Assembly: GCF_963678635.1 (NCBI RefSeq)
Contig: NC_087062.1
Location: 91,489,845-91,553,844 of the forward strand
Source: Symsagittifera roscoffensis
Lineage: Eukaryota; Xenacoelomorpha; Acoela; Convolutidae
Length of the DNA stretch: 64,000 nucleotides
Direction of reading: 5' to 3'
Both the position numbers and the translations under genes were made by a program. Every line of letters begins with the position of its first letter. Positions within the stretch are counted from its first letter, which is position 1. Positions 18,911 to 29,071 of the stretch are shown here, piece by piece. The notes beneath the pieces are model-generated. The model was not told the DNA's origin and ran no database searches. It saw only the letters and a list, made by a program, of their open reading frames with translations.

Positions 18911-19616
18911 GGGGACCTCAGGACAAGCGGGCTCTAGATTTCCCACCTAACCCTCCGGCCCCCGGAATTTTCGGTGTTAACTAAGTTAAAAAGCTAAATT
19001 GCACTAGACGGAGGGTACGCACCTTCCCCCTAGTACAATAACGGTCATTAAGGCCTCTAACTCGGGCATACGCCCGGAGCGGAGGGTTCGTCGCTGAAAC
19101 GCTTGCTGATCATGATGGTTTCATGCCTTTAACAGGCCCACCCAGGAGCGCCATAAAAACGTCTATGTAACATTCGCCCAAATATCACACAGCGACGGAG
19201 CGTAGAAAAAGTACCTATCAACGACTGGCAGGCGTCAGTTACCTTAATTCTACTCGTTTTTCACCGTCTCGACCTTGCCAGTTGATTTTCTGGTCTGTTT
19301 AGGGCAAAGTAAAAAGTTACCATTTTTAGGCCATCAGTCAAACGACTTTTGATCAGCTTTCGTTTGCATGCGAACACAACCACATAGCTGAGTCTCGGAT
19401 CCTCAGACTACGTGATTGTCATTAAAAACACGGCTCGAACAACCTATTTTTATATGTTTTTGTGTGACAGTTTTATATTAAATCCATTGGAGATGGATTG
19501 ACCCTTTCCTTTTTCTATCTACTCATGCTCTGAAATATTAAATAATAACGGTGTTTAATTGATCTCTAGGACATTACAGCAGCTGTTATAGTTAGTTTTC
19601 ACAGTCCCTTCACATA

Positions 19617-20400
19617 TAACAGTCTCTGGGGGACCAAGCCTCCGCTCCCGTGATTTTCTTGAGATAACACTCTTATCTCCTATATTTCGTGTCCCGGGAG
19701 GGTTCCGTGGTATTTCTCTTCCCCCCACTGAAGCCTCCGTCTCCACAAGTATCTGTCACTAAGGTCCTTATCGTGTGTTATTGCCACGATAAGAGGCTCC
19801 GTGTTTTTTTGTCTCTGATACAACCGTTCTTCACAATTTCTATCGTTGTTCTCTTTTTCGTCTTTTTTATTCAAAATGGCCGTCTTTTTTCTATTTCTCA
19901 GAAATGTTCTTCTTCCGATCGAAATTTTAAAAATAAAAATTCTAGAACATTCTGACCCTCCGTCGCAACACTTTTCTGTTCATAAGGCCTTTAGTCACTT
20001 TTATTTCTGTCGCGGGAAGGTTATGCTGTGTCATCTGGCAGAATGGCACAAGTCAACAAATAACTTTAATGTTTTCTAACAGTCTCTGCGCACCGGGCCT
20101 CTAATTCCCACCTCTCTCGGAGATAACGTCTTTATCTTCCCATTTCCGTTGCACGAGAGTGTTCGGTGCAATGCCGAATTTCCCACTGAGCCTTCCGTTT
20201 CCACAACTTTCTTCCAATAAGCACCATTCTGTGTCTTGATGTCACGATAAAAGGCTTCGCTTACCTGCTATTTTTTCCTCTATTTTCTGGCTTTTTTCCG
20301 CGTTGTAACCCAGCTGTTCTATTTTTTTTTGAATATTTGTGGTCAAAATGGCGGTTTTGGTATTTCTTTGAAGTATTCTGAGCTTCCTTTTGACTTTAAA
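19617..20400. repeat. Tandem duplication of about 460-470 bp in the leader
   Basis: Copy A (about 19617-19945) and copy B (about 20077-20400) share, in order: TAACAGTCTCTG, a GAGATAA...TTATC hairpin (perfect in A: GAGATAA CACTC TTATCTC), ACTGA/GCC TTCCGT blocks, CACGATAA, a T-rich stretch and TCAAAATGGC. Offsets run from 460 to 472. Copy A also has a perfect 9-bp hairpin, CTTATCGTG/CACGATAAG. Could be LTR-internal repeats or a separate old repeat. Confidence 0.55.
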
Positions 20401-21240
20401 TGTAACTGTCGTCAGCTTATGTCACATAAGAATTTAAGAGAAATAGGCTCCAAAATCACGCGCTACCTTTTGTGATTTTGTACATCATACTGTCGTAGCC
20501 AATTCGACTCAAAAAATAAAAAGCCCCCCTAAGTCTCTAAATACCTAAAACATGCGAACGCCGTTGAAAACAGGGTTGGAAACTCAAGTATACCATTAGT
20601 TTTTATTGGACAGTGGACCTCTGATCCACATAGTGACGCGACTCTAGAACTAAGTAATTAATATAAGTAAAGCAACTCTAGAAGTTTTAGGGAATAAGTA
20701 GTTTCAACTCAAGTAGTTTCATTCTCTGGACCATTGGGTCGCTTCACTCGTCGACCTGCCCAGTCAAGGTTATCCTTGCTACAGTAATATGATCTCGAAA
20801 TAACTCTTGGCTTTCTCTATCAGGAATAAGACAGCTCTACTCGCTCTGTCCAATTTCCCGCACTTAAATTAAGAGTCTTTTCTTTTTTTTTTGACTTCTT
20901 ATTTCAGTTGTTGCGATAAACTTGAGCATGACATGGCCAATTCGAATTTTTCAAAAATCATGTTTCCCCAAAAATCAAGGCCAAACTTCAGAATATGACC
21001 GACTGGCCCATAATGACGCCTTTAACGTTGTTTTCGGCGTTCGTCGGAAAGTTCGACTCTGCCATTCCGGGTAATGGCAGTCTTGGAAGCCATTTGAATT
21101 TTTATATCTTGATTGATTTTGAACTTCGTCACCCAAATATTTGTTTTATTTTTAATATATGGCCTTTGTTTAAATTGAACCCGATTTGCAGTATCAATTA
21201 GCCTAATTGTTGTGATAAACTTATCAAATAGTTTCTTATC
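20401..21240. other. Non-coding interval between the retroelement leader and the LINE
   Basis: No convincing ORF, tRNA or repeat end. Somewhere here lie the 5' edge of the giant element and the 5' end of the LINE; neither could be placed. A 10-base T run sits at about 20881-20892. Confidence 0.4.
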
Positions 21241-21990
21241 ATGGTGGGTGACGAGGATGCTGCCGGCGGCCGAGGAATTACAGCCTCAAAAGCGGCTTAT
21301 GGGAGCAAAGACTATTACCCGATTGCTGAACTGATCAATGCGGACGAGAGGAAACGAACAAAGGTGGTCTCAAATGTATTATTCGCGAAGTTGTTTCGCA
21401 ACTACGCTCTGTCACATCATCCCAAAACAATGTTACGCCTATTATGGAAACGCTTGGTGAAATCTTCAATGGTATCCAAGAAGTCAAAAACTCGAATGCC
21501 TCTCTTATTAAGCATGTGACCACTACTCGCATTGACCCGACTGTGGCAAATATTCCTCGACGTGAAGACAATCTGACTCGAATTTGCGAAATACGCGTCC
21601 AAGGTGTTCCAGCTCTCAGAAAAAAAATGAAAATAACTCTTTGCAGGTGAAGAATATTCTGAACGCGATAGGCGAATCTGAAAGCAATGTAGCCAGTGTC
21701 TTTCGCCTTGGTAAGAGAGTGGCTACTGTTACCTGACCGAGAACCATTATTCTGCGATTTGCAAATGAGTGGTCTGCTCGAAAATGTTTGGCTAAATCCT
21801 ACTTGCTCGAAGACTTTGACTATCCTGTATTCGTCTCAAAATCTTTGAATAAAGCTGAAACAAAAACTGAAAACAGCCTCTTGAAAATACGCAAGTTACT
21901 CATTGATTCTGGCGTTCCAAGAGAAGAGTTGAAACTTCGAAATTTGAAACTTTTCGGTCTGACGTAGAGATTGTCTACACCAATGAGGAA
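21241..21990 (+). pseudogene. LINE ORF1 remnant
   Basis: Frames in relay encode an ORF1-type RNA-binding protein: a helical N-terminal part (21241-21440), then ETLGEIFNGIQEVK from 21444, then RVQGVP, LGKRVA, a stop, and RTIILRFANEWSARK (from about 21738). The last block resembles the RPRPILVKF-type C-terminus of LINE ORF1 proteins. At least two frameshifts and one internal TGA break it, so no product is expected. Confidence 0.6.
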
Positions 21991-22551
21991 AACTGACTAT
22001 CAATATCAACTATCAGTATTATATACACCAATATCCAGAGTCTTGTTGGTCTCAACAGACGTCTCAATCTTCAAGACCTTGCAAACAAACACGATGCAAG
22101 CATCATCTGCTTGACTGAAACTTGGTTGTCATCTGACATCGACAATTCGGAACTATTTTCTGGAAGTCAGTTCAGTGTGGTAACCAGAGTCGGCCGAAAA
22201 TGTGGTTATCATGGTGGGGTGCTCATAGCAGCCCGAAATAACGCAATGTTTTCTCTTGTTGAGTTAAAAAACTCAACTGATTATAGTGCTTCTTCCATAC
22301 TAACTACATCTAACTGTTGCTTCCTCATCATTGTTGTTTACAATCCTCCTGCTTCCTCTCGATATCGCATCTCAGTTTCAGAACTTGTACATCAACTGAG
22401 CGCTCTAATAGCCAAATTTCACGAATCTTGGCGTATCACATCTTCGAGTATCTTACTTCTCGGTGACTTCAACTTACCTGACGTCTGTTGGGACTCCCTG
22501 TATTCTACAAGTGATTACTCGTCGAAATTCCTGAACGCACTTGATCAATTG

Positions 22552-22583
22552 AATCTTTCTCAAGTTATAACTTGAGAAAGATT
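22552..22583. repeat. 32-bp perfect palindrome
   Basis: The 16-base arms of this palindrome are exact reverse complements with no spacer, centred on TTA/TAA. TTATAAC occurs on both sides of the insert, so 17 bases appear to be an inverted copy of the preceding coding sequence. This breaks the LINE endonuclease frame. Confidence 0.9.
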
Positions 22584-23815
22584 ATAACTACACATGTTTG
22601 CTGCAATATTTTAGATTTGGCTCTAGTCTCGAACCCTGATTTTTTTGACGTGAATGTGCAAAACGACCGTTTGTCTGATCACTCTCCAGTGCTTGTTCAG
22701 CTTCTTTCTGCAAATGAAATAATAGGAACAAATGACATGCTATCGCCATTATTCAAATCATCTTTCTGCCATGCTCGTTTCATGTCTCAACTGGACAAAG
22801 TTTACATTATAGCAACTCTTCTAGATGTACTCCAGATTACTCCAAGCCAGTTTGTGTCTCTCTTCTATTGCACATTTATGGATGCTGTGAATGGTTCAAA
22901 AGGAACGTAAACGCCTAAAACGAAAACATCTTCCTTTCTATTACTCATCACATTCAATGAACTTGTACAACAAGATTCAGACTGAGACACGGCGTCACAC
23001 TAAACTTAGTTTTTCACTTGATTGCCGTTCATCCCAACTACAACCAAGCTTAGCTGAATCTGTAGAATTGGACAAAATGATTCTCTGTGATAACTTAAAA
23101 CGTTTTTCCACTCAAGATTGGTTCAAGTTTATCCGCTCTCTAAATTCTTGTACACCTCCTCCTTCAAGTGTTCACTGGAACTCGCGCACTGCAAATGATT
23201 TTTATTCAAAGTCAATCCTTTTCAATGATTACTTCTCATCAGTTTATTGTGTCACCGAAACAAACACTCAGAGTGCATATTGTATTTCTTCCGGGGACAT
23301 AAAACTTTCAGATATGCCTCTCTCAGTGTCAATGGTTGATGAACTATTGTCGAAAATTGATGACTCCACTCGTGTCGCATGTGATGGAATTCCTCCGTTT
23401 ATTTTTTTCTCGTTGTCATACCATTATATCACCAGCTATCTGCATGTTCTTCTTATTTATTTTGAGAACTTTGACCTGGCCGGCTATTTGAAAGACTTCA
23501 AATGTTACACCACTCCATAAAGCTGGCTCCAAAGCTGATGTTTCGATTTACAGACCCATCAGCATCCTGCCTAAAATTTCACTGGTTTTCCAACGTTTAA
23601 TTTTTGATTTCATTTACAGTAAAGTTCGGCATAAAATCTCAGACCACCAGTTCGGTTCATGAAAAAAAGATCTAGTGTCCCAATTGATATCACTCGTTGA
23701 TCAACTTTATGTCTATAAAGATGATAACATACCTTCAGCTTGCGTGTATTTTGATTTTCAAAAGGCATTTGACAGGGTAGATCATATTATTCTATTGCAC
23801 AAATTGCGTTTTTAT

Positions 23816-24196
23816 TTTTATATAATTACCGAGTACACAACAAACACCGAATACAAAACAAACAACAAATGTGGGATGAACCATTGAGAATTGAAAAGAG
23901 AGGGGGAATGCACTAACAGCAAAGGAACAAAGGAGCACCAGAATTGGGAAGGCAAAAAAGTAATAAACTGCACAAGACTAGATGGCCCGACTGACAATCA
24001 TAGTGGCGTTTCCTCTCATGAGGCACACTGAGAGGCTCTGGAGAAGGCGAACTGGGGCAACACGAGCGTCACGTGAACCAGAACGTCTGGCATCAGCGAG
24101 GATAGCAACTGACTTGAGGGTTTTGATAGCTAAAGCGGACCAACCCCCGAGCGTTTCGACTGCTAACGGGAAAAAACTGATTAATTGCGATTAATT
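23816..24196 (-). mobile_element. Nested fragment of another retroelement inside the LINE RT
   Basis: 381 bp lie between LINE codons that would otherwise join (RFY | GFE). Read on the - strand, the insert encodes about 65 residues (24175 to stop at 23978-23980) containing LAVETLGGW and LSVCLMRGNA. I recall that pattern from C-termini of many invertebrate reverse transcriptases. An A/T-rich 3' end follows toward 23816. This looks like a 5'-truncated 3' end inserted antisense. No clean target duplication is visible. Confidence 0.5.
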
Positions 24197-25312
24197 GGTT
24201 TTGAAATTTGTTTTGTACAGCTCATATCATCATATCTTACCGACCGTTACCAATCAGTTCGTATCAATGATACTATATCTCCGTCCGTTCATATTCCCAG
24301 TGGAGTTCCACAAAGCAGTGTGCTTGGCCCGTTGCTGTTTCTCATTTATATAAATGATTTGCCAGCTCAAGCTGTGTACTCAGCATGTTACCTTTTCGCT
24401 GCTGATGCAAAATTGAATGGATCCTGCAGTGCTGGCTTACAAAATGACATTGACTGTTTCTACGCGTGGTCGCTACAAATCAACATGTCCTTTCATCCAT
24501 CGAAAACGAAGCTTCTCAGTTTTTGCTGCGATTTGGATCATTCTCTCTTTATTTAAATGGTGCTTCTATCGAACCTGTTAATGAAGTCACAAATCTCGGC
24601 CTAACCATCAACTGTTCTCTTGATTGGACTCCTCATCTTAGTATCAAAATGGCCAAGTCCTACAAAGTGTTTCACTATATCAAACGAACGATACCTTTTG
24701 CAGTATCACCTTTTGTTAAGTACAACCTACTGAATGCTTGCGTTCTTAGTGTTCTCTTGTATGGTTCTCAAGTTTGGTATCCAAACCTAGCAATGCTCCG
24801 AAAATTGTTATCTTTTCACAAGAAGATAGTTTATTGGTCCTCAGGTTGCTATGAATACCTCAAAGGTCTTGAAAAACTTTGTTATTCCGGTCTGCTATCA
24901 GCTTATCCTAAATGATGTGGTTTTTTCTCCAAACTATTGAACGGTGATGTTGACTTGAACCCGTTTAATTTTGTTTCTATTTTGCAGCCCAAAGCTAGTT
25001 TGCGCTCCGCTGACAAAAGTTTGTTTGTTTGCCGCCATAGCAAAAAGTTTACATCATCCAAAAATTACTTCCAGCGTGTCGTAGAAGATGTGAATTTTCT
25101 ATCAATAAAAACTGATATTGACGTATTTGACAGAAAAGAAACTTGGCAGTTATCTCGCGAACTTGACTAAATCAAAGTTTTTCCCGACGTCCAGTTGCAC
25201 ATGGTTCCTGTCATGCAAATGCTCAAACTGTCGCGCCTAACAACTCCATTATTATTGTCTTTTGTTTTTGGTACCCATAAATAGGGAATTTAAGTCTTCT
25301 AGTAGTAGTAGT

Positions 25313-25584
25313 AGCATCAATATGACTTCTAATTTCATTTTGCAAATCAAGTGTTCTTTGTTTGAGATCGTGTGTGATATATCACACTATACCAGCTGAC
25401 TTTTTGTGGAACTCTGTTTTGCGTGGAAAAACTCTAATCTAGATCCAGTGACTTTCACGGCTGGCTGTGCTGATCGGAATAAGAAATGATTTTTTGCTCA
25501 AATTTTTCTTGCTAGGTTATTGATACTTTAAGAATATTTCAGGCAAAATGGTGCATTATTACTGTTTTCGTGCAAATTTTTAAA
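25313..25584 (+). promoter_or_regulatory. Presumed promoter/5' UTR region of the TIF1-like gene
   Basis: Only about 270 bp separate the LINE tail from the first TIF1 ATG. GATATATCAC near 25376 is weakly TATA-like. No firm promoter motif is visible, and untranslated exons further upstream cannot be excluded. Confidence 0.3.
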
Positions 25585-28500
25585 ATGCAAAACACAATCA
25601 TGGAATCAGCCGATACCGAAGACCCGCTGTTTCCAAGCAGTTGTGCACTATGCCAGAGGCTCTTTAAACTGGACCGCGGTTTGAAACCCAAATTACTTCC
25701 ATGTTTGCATACTTTCTGTGACGAGTGCATCAAATTACAATGTAAAGAAGGTAAAAATAAAGTCATCAAGTGAACCGTAAAGATTGTTTTGAAAAATTTT
25801 CTGGAAGGATTTTGAATATATTTAATGAAAATTCCGTGAGCATGATGATTTTTTCGATAAAATTTTAAAGATGTGTATTATATATATATATTATTTGTTT
25901 CACAATAGTACAAAATAACAGCATGACATACGCTTATAGATTTGAAGGTATTTTCAGCCGGCAAATAAAATGTTTCTTTTTTGTGGCTCTATAATGCCTT
26001 CTTTTTCTAGAACGTTTCACGTGTCCATTGGATTCTCAAGAATGCCGAAATGTACAAGGTGTGATGGACCAGTACTTCGTGCTCGAAAAACTGAGTCGAG
26101 ACGAGTTGACTATTGATCAATCTAACAACTCGTGTGAGGGCTGCGTAGCTGACGAAAATGGCCGTGAACAATTGAAACCGTCAGCTACAGGCTTCTGCAA
26201 GCAATGTTCGGACTGGCTTTGTGACTCCTGTATCGCTGTTAGTATGAAGCCTGAACATGTTTTGAGCCTGTATTGGTCGAAATGCCATTTAGTTATCAAA
26301 TATGCAGTTGGATCATTATCATTTCCGTGTACTTTTTTTACCATTGCGATAAGCAAGGGTGTTGCAACCGGGTACTAGTGTTTTTCCCGTAAGCAACTTT
26401 GTTCACAGAATTCGCACCTAAAAATAATACCCGAGTTTTCCTTGCTTTAATATAAATTCAAACTCGAGGTGAATTCTGTCTACATGGCGCAGTGGTAACA
26501 TCCATGCTTGACGCAACTATTTATTTCGGTATTTTCGCTAGCTTGCAAAGCTGCGCTTGCGTTGAATCGCAAGTGAAGCGATGCTCCGCTTCGCATCTGT
26601 GTCTGAAATTTTGTTTGCTTATTTTATTCATTGACGGCTTGTAGAACCTTGCTTAAAATTTGACGAATAGACTTTTGTTTGTTTATGGTGGTAGGATTTT
26701 TCTTTAGTGGTGCAATTGTTGTGAATCTCTACTTCGATTCTGACGATCCAGATTATTAGATCTTTGTTATGCTTTAGGCGCATCGAAAAGTCAGAGTTAC
26801 CAAAGACCACGAGATTTTGTCTCACGACGAGTACAAAGCTAACACATCCAGTGAGTGCGGAAAATGGCGATTCTGTGAGGATCATCCGAATCAAATGATT
26901 TGCCTGTTCTGTGAACCTTGTCAGATACTAACTTGCCGAAGTTGCCACTCCGATTCCAAACATTTAAACCACCAGTGTCAGTTCCTCAATCTGGTAACTG
27001 GAATTTATCAACTAACACAAATTAAAATCTATCTATTATATATTTAAATGCGGGCTTCTCTATCTCGCCACGTTTAAGCTTTTTAAACGTATTATTTTTG
27101 CTTGTTTAACGAAAGAATTTTTTTCACTTTTTAGCTTTATCGTATATTGGAATGGTTAAGAATTTTCTTCGATTTTCCAGTTGAATTCAGCGTTTAAAAC
27201 AAGCAGCCTAATAGTGGAATGTTGTCAGAGTTCTACCAGGAGTTGCGAAATCAAACTCCATTTATGAATGCACTAATCCTTTTAGTGAACGAGATACGAC
27301 GATTTATGTGTTTTTTTTTTTTTAATTTTTTTCAGAAAGCGCATATTACAAAGTAATTCACAAAATTTGAAATTCCCAAACCTGCAGTTGGGTGCTGTCG
27401 GATTACTCTTAAGGGTTCTTCAGATTACTCTTAAGCGATTCTTGCCGCCAAATATGACTGCTCAAAACTTTGTAGTTCTCGAGATATGACGTGTTTTATG
27501 ATTTTTATTTTCATTTTTCAAAAAACTTGGATATGAAAAAACTAACCCAAATTGAATTTCTCAATCAACTTCATAGTGGGGCGCTTTCAGGGTACATTCA
27601 AAGGTTGAAAATCTGGCGTCCAAGTATGACTGCTCAAGTCCTTTTGGTTTTCGAGATATTGCGTTTTTTATGATTTTTTTTTTAAAAAACTTGAAAAACT
27701 TTAGATTTAAAAAATTCAAAAGATTTGAAATCACAACCTTTTAGTTGGGTACTGTGAGGTTTCTCTCAAAAGTTCCAAGTTGCAAATCGTGCGTCAAATT
27801 GCGACTTCTCAAACGCTCTTAGTTTCCGAGTGTGACGTTTGTTATGTCTTTTTTTTCAAAGTTGTTCAAAGTACTTAGATATAAAAAATTCACAAAATTT
27901 GAAGTTCCCATCTCAATAGTGAGGCTCTGTCAGGGTATTCCCAGGAGTTGCAAATTTTGCCTCGAAGTATGATTGCTCAAGTTTTTGTTATTTTTGTGAT
28001 ATGACGTTTGTTGTGATTTTTTCAGAAAAATTTTCCGGAAACTCGAAACTTTTTTTTTCAAAATTTGAAATTCCCAATTCTAAGTTGAGGGCTATCAGAG
28101 TAATCTCAAGGGTTGCGAATCTTGCCTCCGAATTTAACTGCTCAATTTTTCGCAGTTTTTGAGATATGACGTTTTACAAAAACTTAAATTTGACGTTTCA
28201 CAAAACTTGAAATTCCCAACGCTGTAGTTGGGTACTGTGAGAGTACTCTCAGGAATTGCAAATTTTGCGTCTAACTGCGCGTGCTCAATTTTTTTTAAAG
28301 TTTCGAGATGTGACGTTTTTTCATGTCATTTTAAAATGAACTAAGAAAAAAAAAATTTCAGGTTTTTCAACGTTTGAATTAACTAAATATTGGATCATTT
28401 TTTAAAATCTGTAATTACCATCTCTTTAACCGGGTGCTGCCAGAGTACACTCACAAGATGCAGATCTTTATTCCAGTTTATTCGGTTTTCTATAGTGTTC

Positions 28501-29071
28501 TTAAAGGTGCGTTACAAGCTAGTCTAGTTTAAATAAGCGTTTTTACTCATCGATTCGTTTTGTTCTCAGAAAGCATCAGTAGAGAAATCAACGTTCGTCA
28601 GATTGACAGAAGAGGTTTCGAGCAAACAGGAAGGCGTAAAGAAACAACACGTTGAACTGTCTCGTCATAAGACCAATGTTAAAGTTGTCCAGCAGACTGT
28701 CTCTGATCAAATCGAGTCTTGTTTTCGGGTAAGCGTTCAGAAAATTAACTATATTTTTCTTTTAAAAATTGAAAACTATGCTTGAGAAGCATATTTCAGG
28801 ACATTTATCGGAAGTTAGACGCTCGAAAAAACGAATTGCTTCAAGCAGTGGTTTCACAATGCAACGAAGCCGAAAAGAGGATCGAGATCCAAAGTGAACG
28901 CCTGACTAAAGTGCAAAATATCATGCGATTTGCAGTTCTGTTCGCGCAACGTGCGGTCGCATTGGAGGAAGCATTTCCCCTGATGAAATCCAGAATAGCT
29001 GTTTTATCACAGCTTAAGAATTTGACCAAAATACCTCTAGAGAGCTTGACTGTTGAACAAGTTGATATCAA
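25585..29071 (+). CDS. TIF1-like RBCC part (exons 1-5: RING, B-box 1, B-box 2, coiled coil)
   Basis: RING: CALC, LLPCLHTFCDEC and CPLDSQEC, split by intron 1 after KE. B-box 1: CEGC, CKQC, CDSC (exon 2), spliced at GCT|GTTAGT to AHRKVRVTKDH (exon 3), a typical TIF1 junction. B-box 2: CEDH, CEPC, CRSC, H and HQCQFL. Exons 4 and 5 are helical with charged heptads. Exon 5 ends phase 2 and joins exon 6 to give IKFSSD, matching the QF-x-D post-coiled-coil segment of TIF1. The RBCC unit drives oligomerisation and ligase activity. Intron 3 carries a tandem array. Confidence 0.88.

Larger units (their letters stand above)
16111..20400 (-). promoter_or_regulatory. Probable 5' leader/LTR region of the giant retroelement
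   Basis: About 4.3 kb with no coding ORF, upstream of ORF1 in the element's sense. It holds two copies of a folded unit (16487-16816), clustered GGAGGGT boxes (17024-17387, with scattered ones to about 19.7 kb), a T-rich tract (18770-18910) and a tandem duplication (about 19.6-20.4 kb). I could not fix LTR ends, a primer-binding site or a target-site duplication, because the other LTR lies outside the window. The right limit is a guess. Confidence 0.45.
22018..25170 (+). pseudogene. LINE ORF2 remnant: endonuclease and reverse transcriptase
   Basis: The endonuclease starts YTNIQSLV (22018 on) and keeps the catalytic Glu (TETWL, 22112 on), the Asp/Asn (GDFN) and the SDH terminal motif. It is shifted out of frame at 22575 by a 17-bp insertion. 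The RT keeps the motif A Asp (FDFQKAFD, about 23751) but its YADD-box equivalent reads FAAD, losing one catalytic Asp. A 381-bp foreign piece splits it after the HKLRFY segment. The C-terminal part follows at 24466-24915 and 24937-25170. Would have nicked DNA and primed reverse transcription; now inactive. Confidence 0.8.
21241..25312 (+). mobile_element. Decayed CR1/jockey-like LINE
   Basis: A non-LTR retroelement in the + sense. An ORF1-like part (21241 to about 21990) is broken by frameshifts and a TGA. An apurinic-type endonuclease (about 22018-22720) has TETWL, GDFNLPD and SDHSPV. The RT (about 23520-24600) has FDFQKAFD and a GVPQSSVLGPLLFLIYINDL block. C-terminal coding remains run to about 25170. 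An AGTAGTAGTAG tail at about 25296-25312 may be the 3' end. The motif style fits the CR1/jockey/L2 group. The copy is dead: several frameshifts, FADD changed to FAAD (24395-24406), a palindromic insertion (22552-22583) and a nested insertion (23816-24196). Confidence 0.85.

Noticed and set aside
16111-21240. Defined 5' LTR, primer-binding site and target-site duplication
   Set aside because: The partner LTR is outside the window and no tRNA-complementary site could be picked with confidence.
23982-24194. + strand ORF of 70 codons inside the nested insert
   Set aside because: The - strand of the same bases gives the retroelement-like peptide; the + ORF is its shadow.
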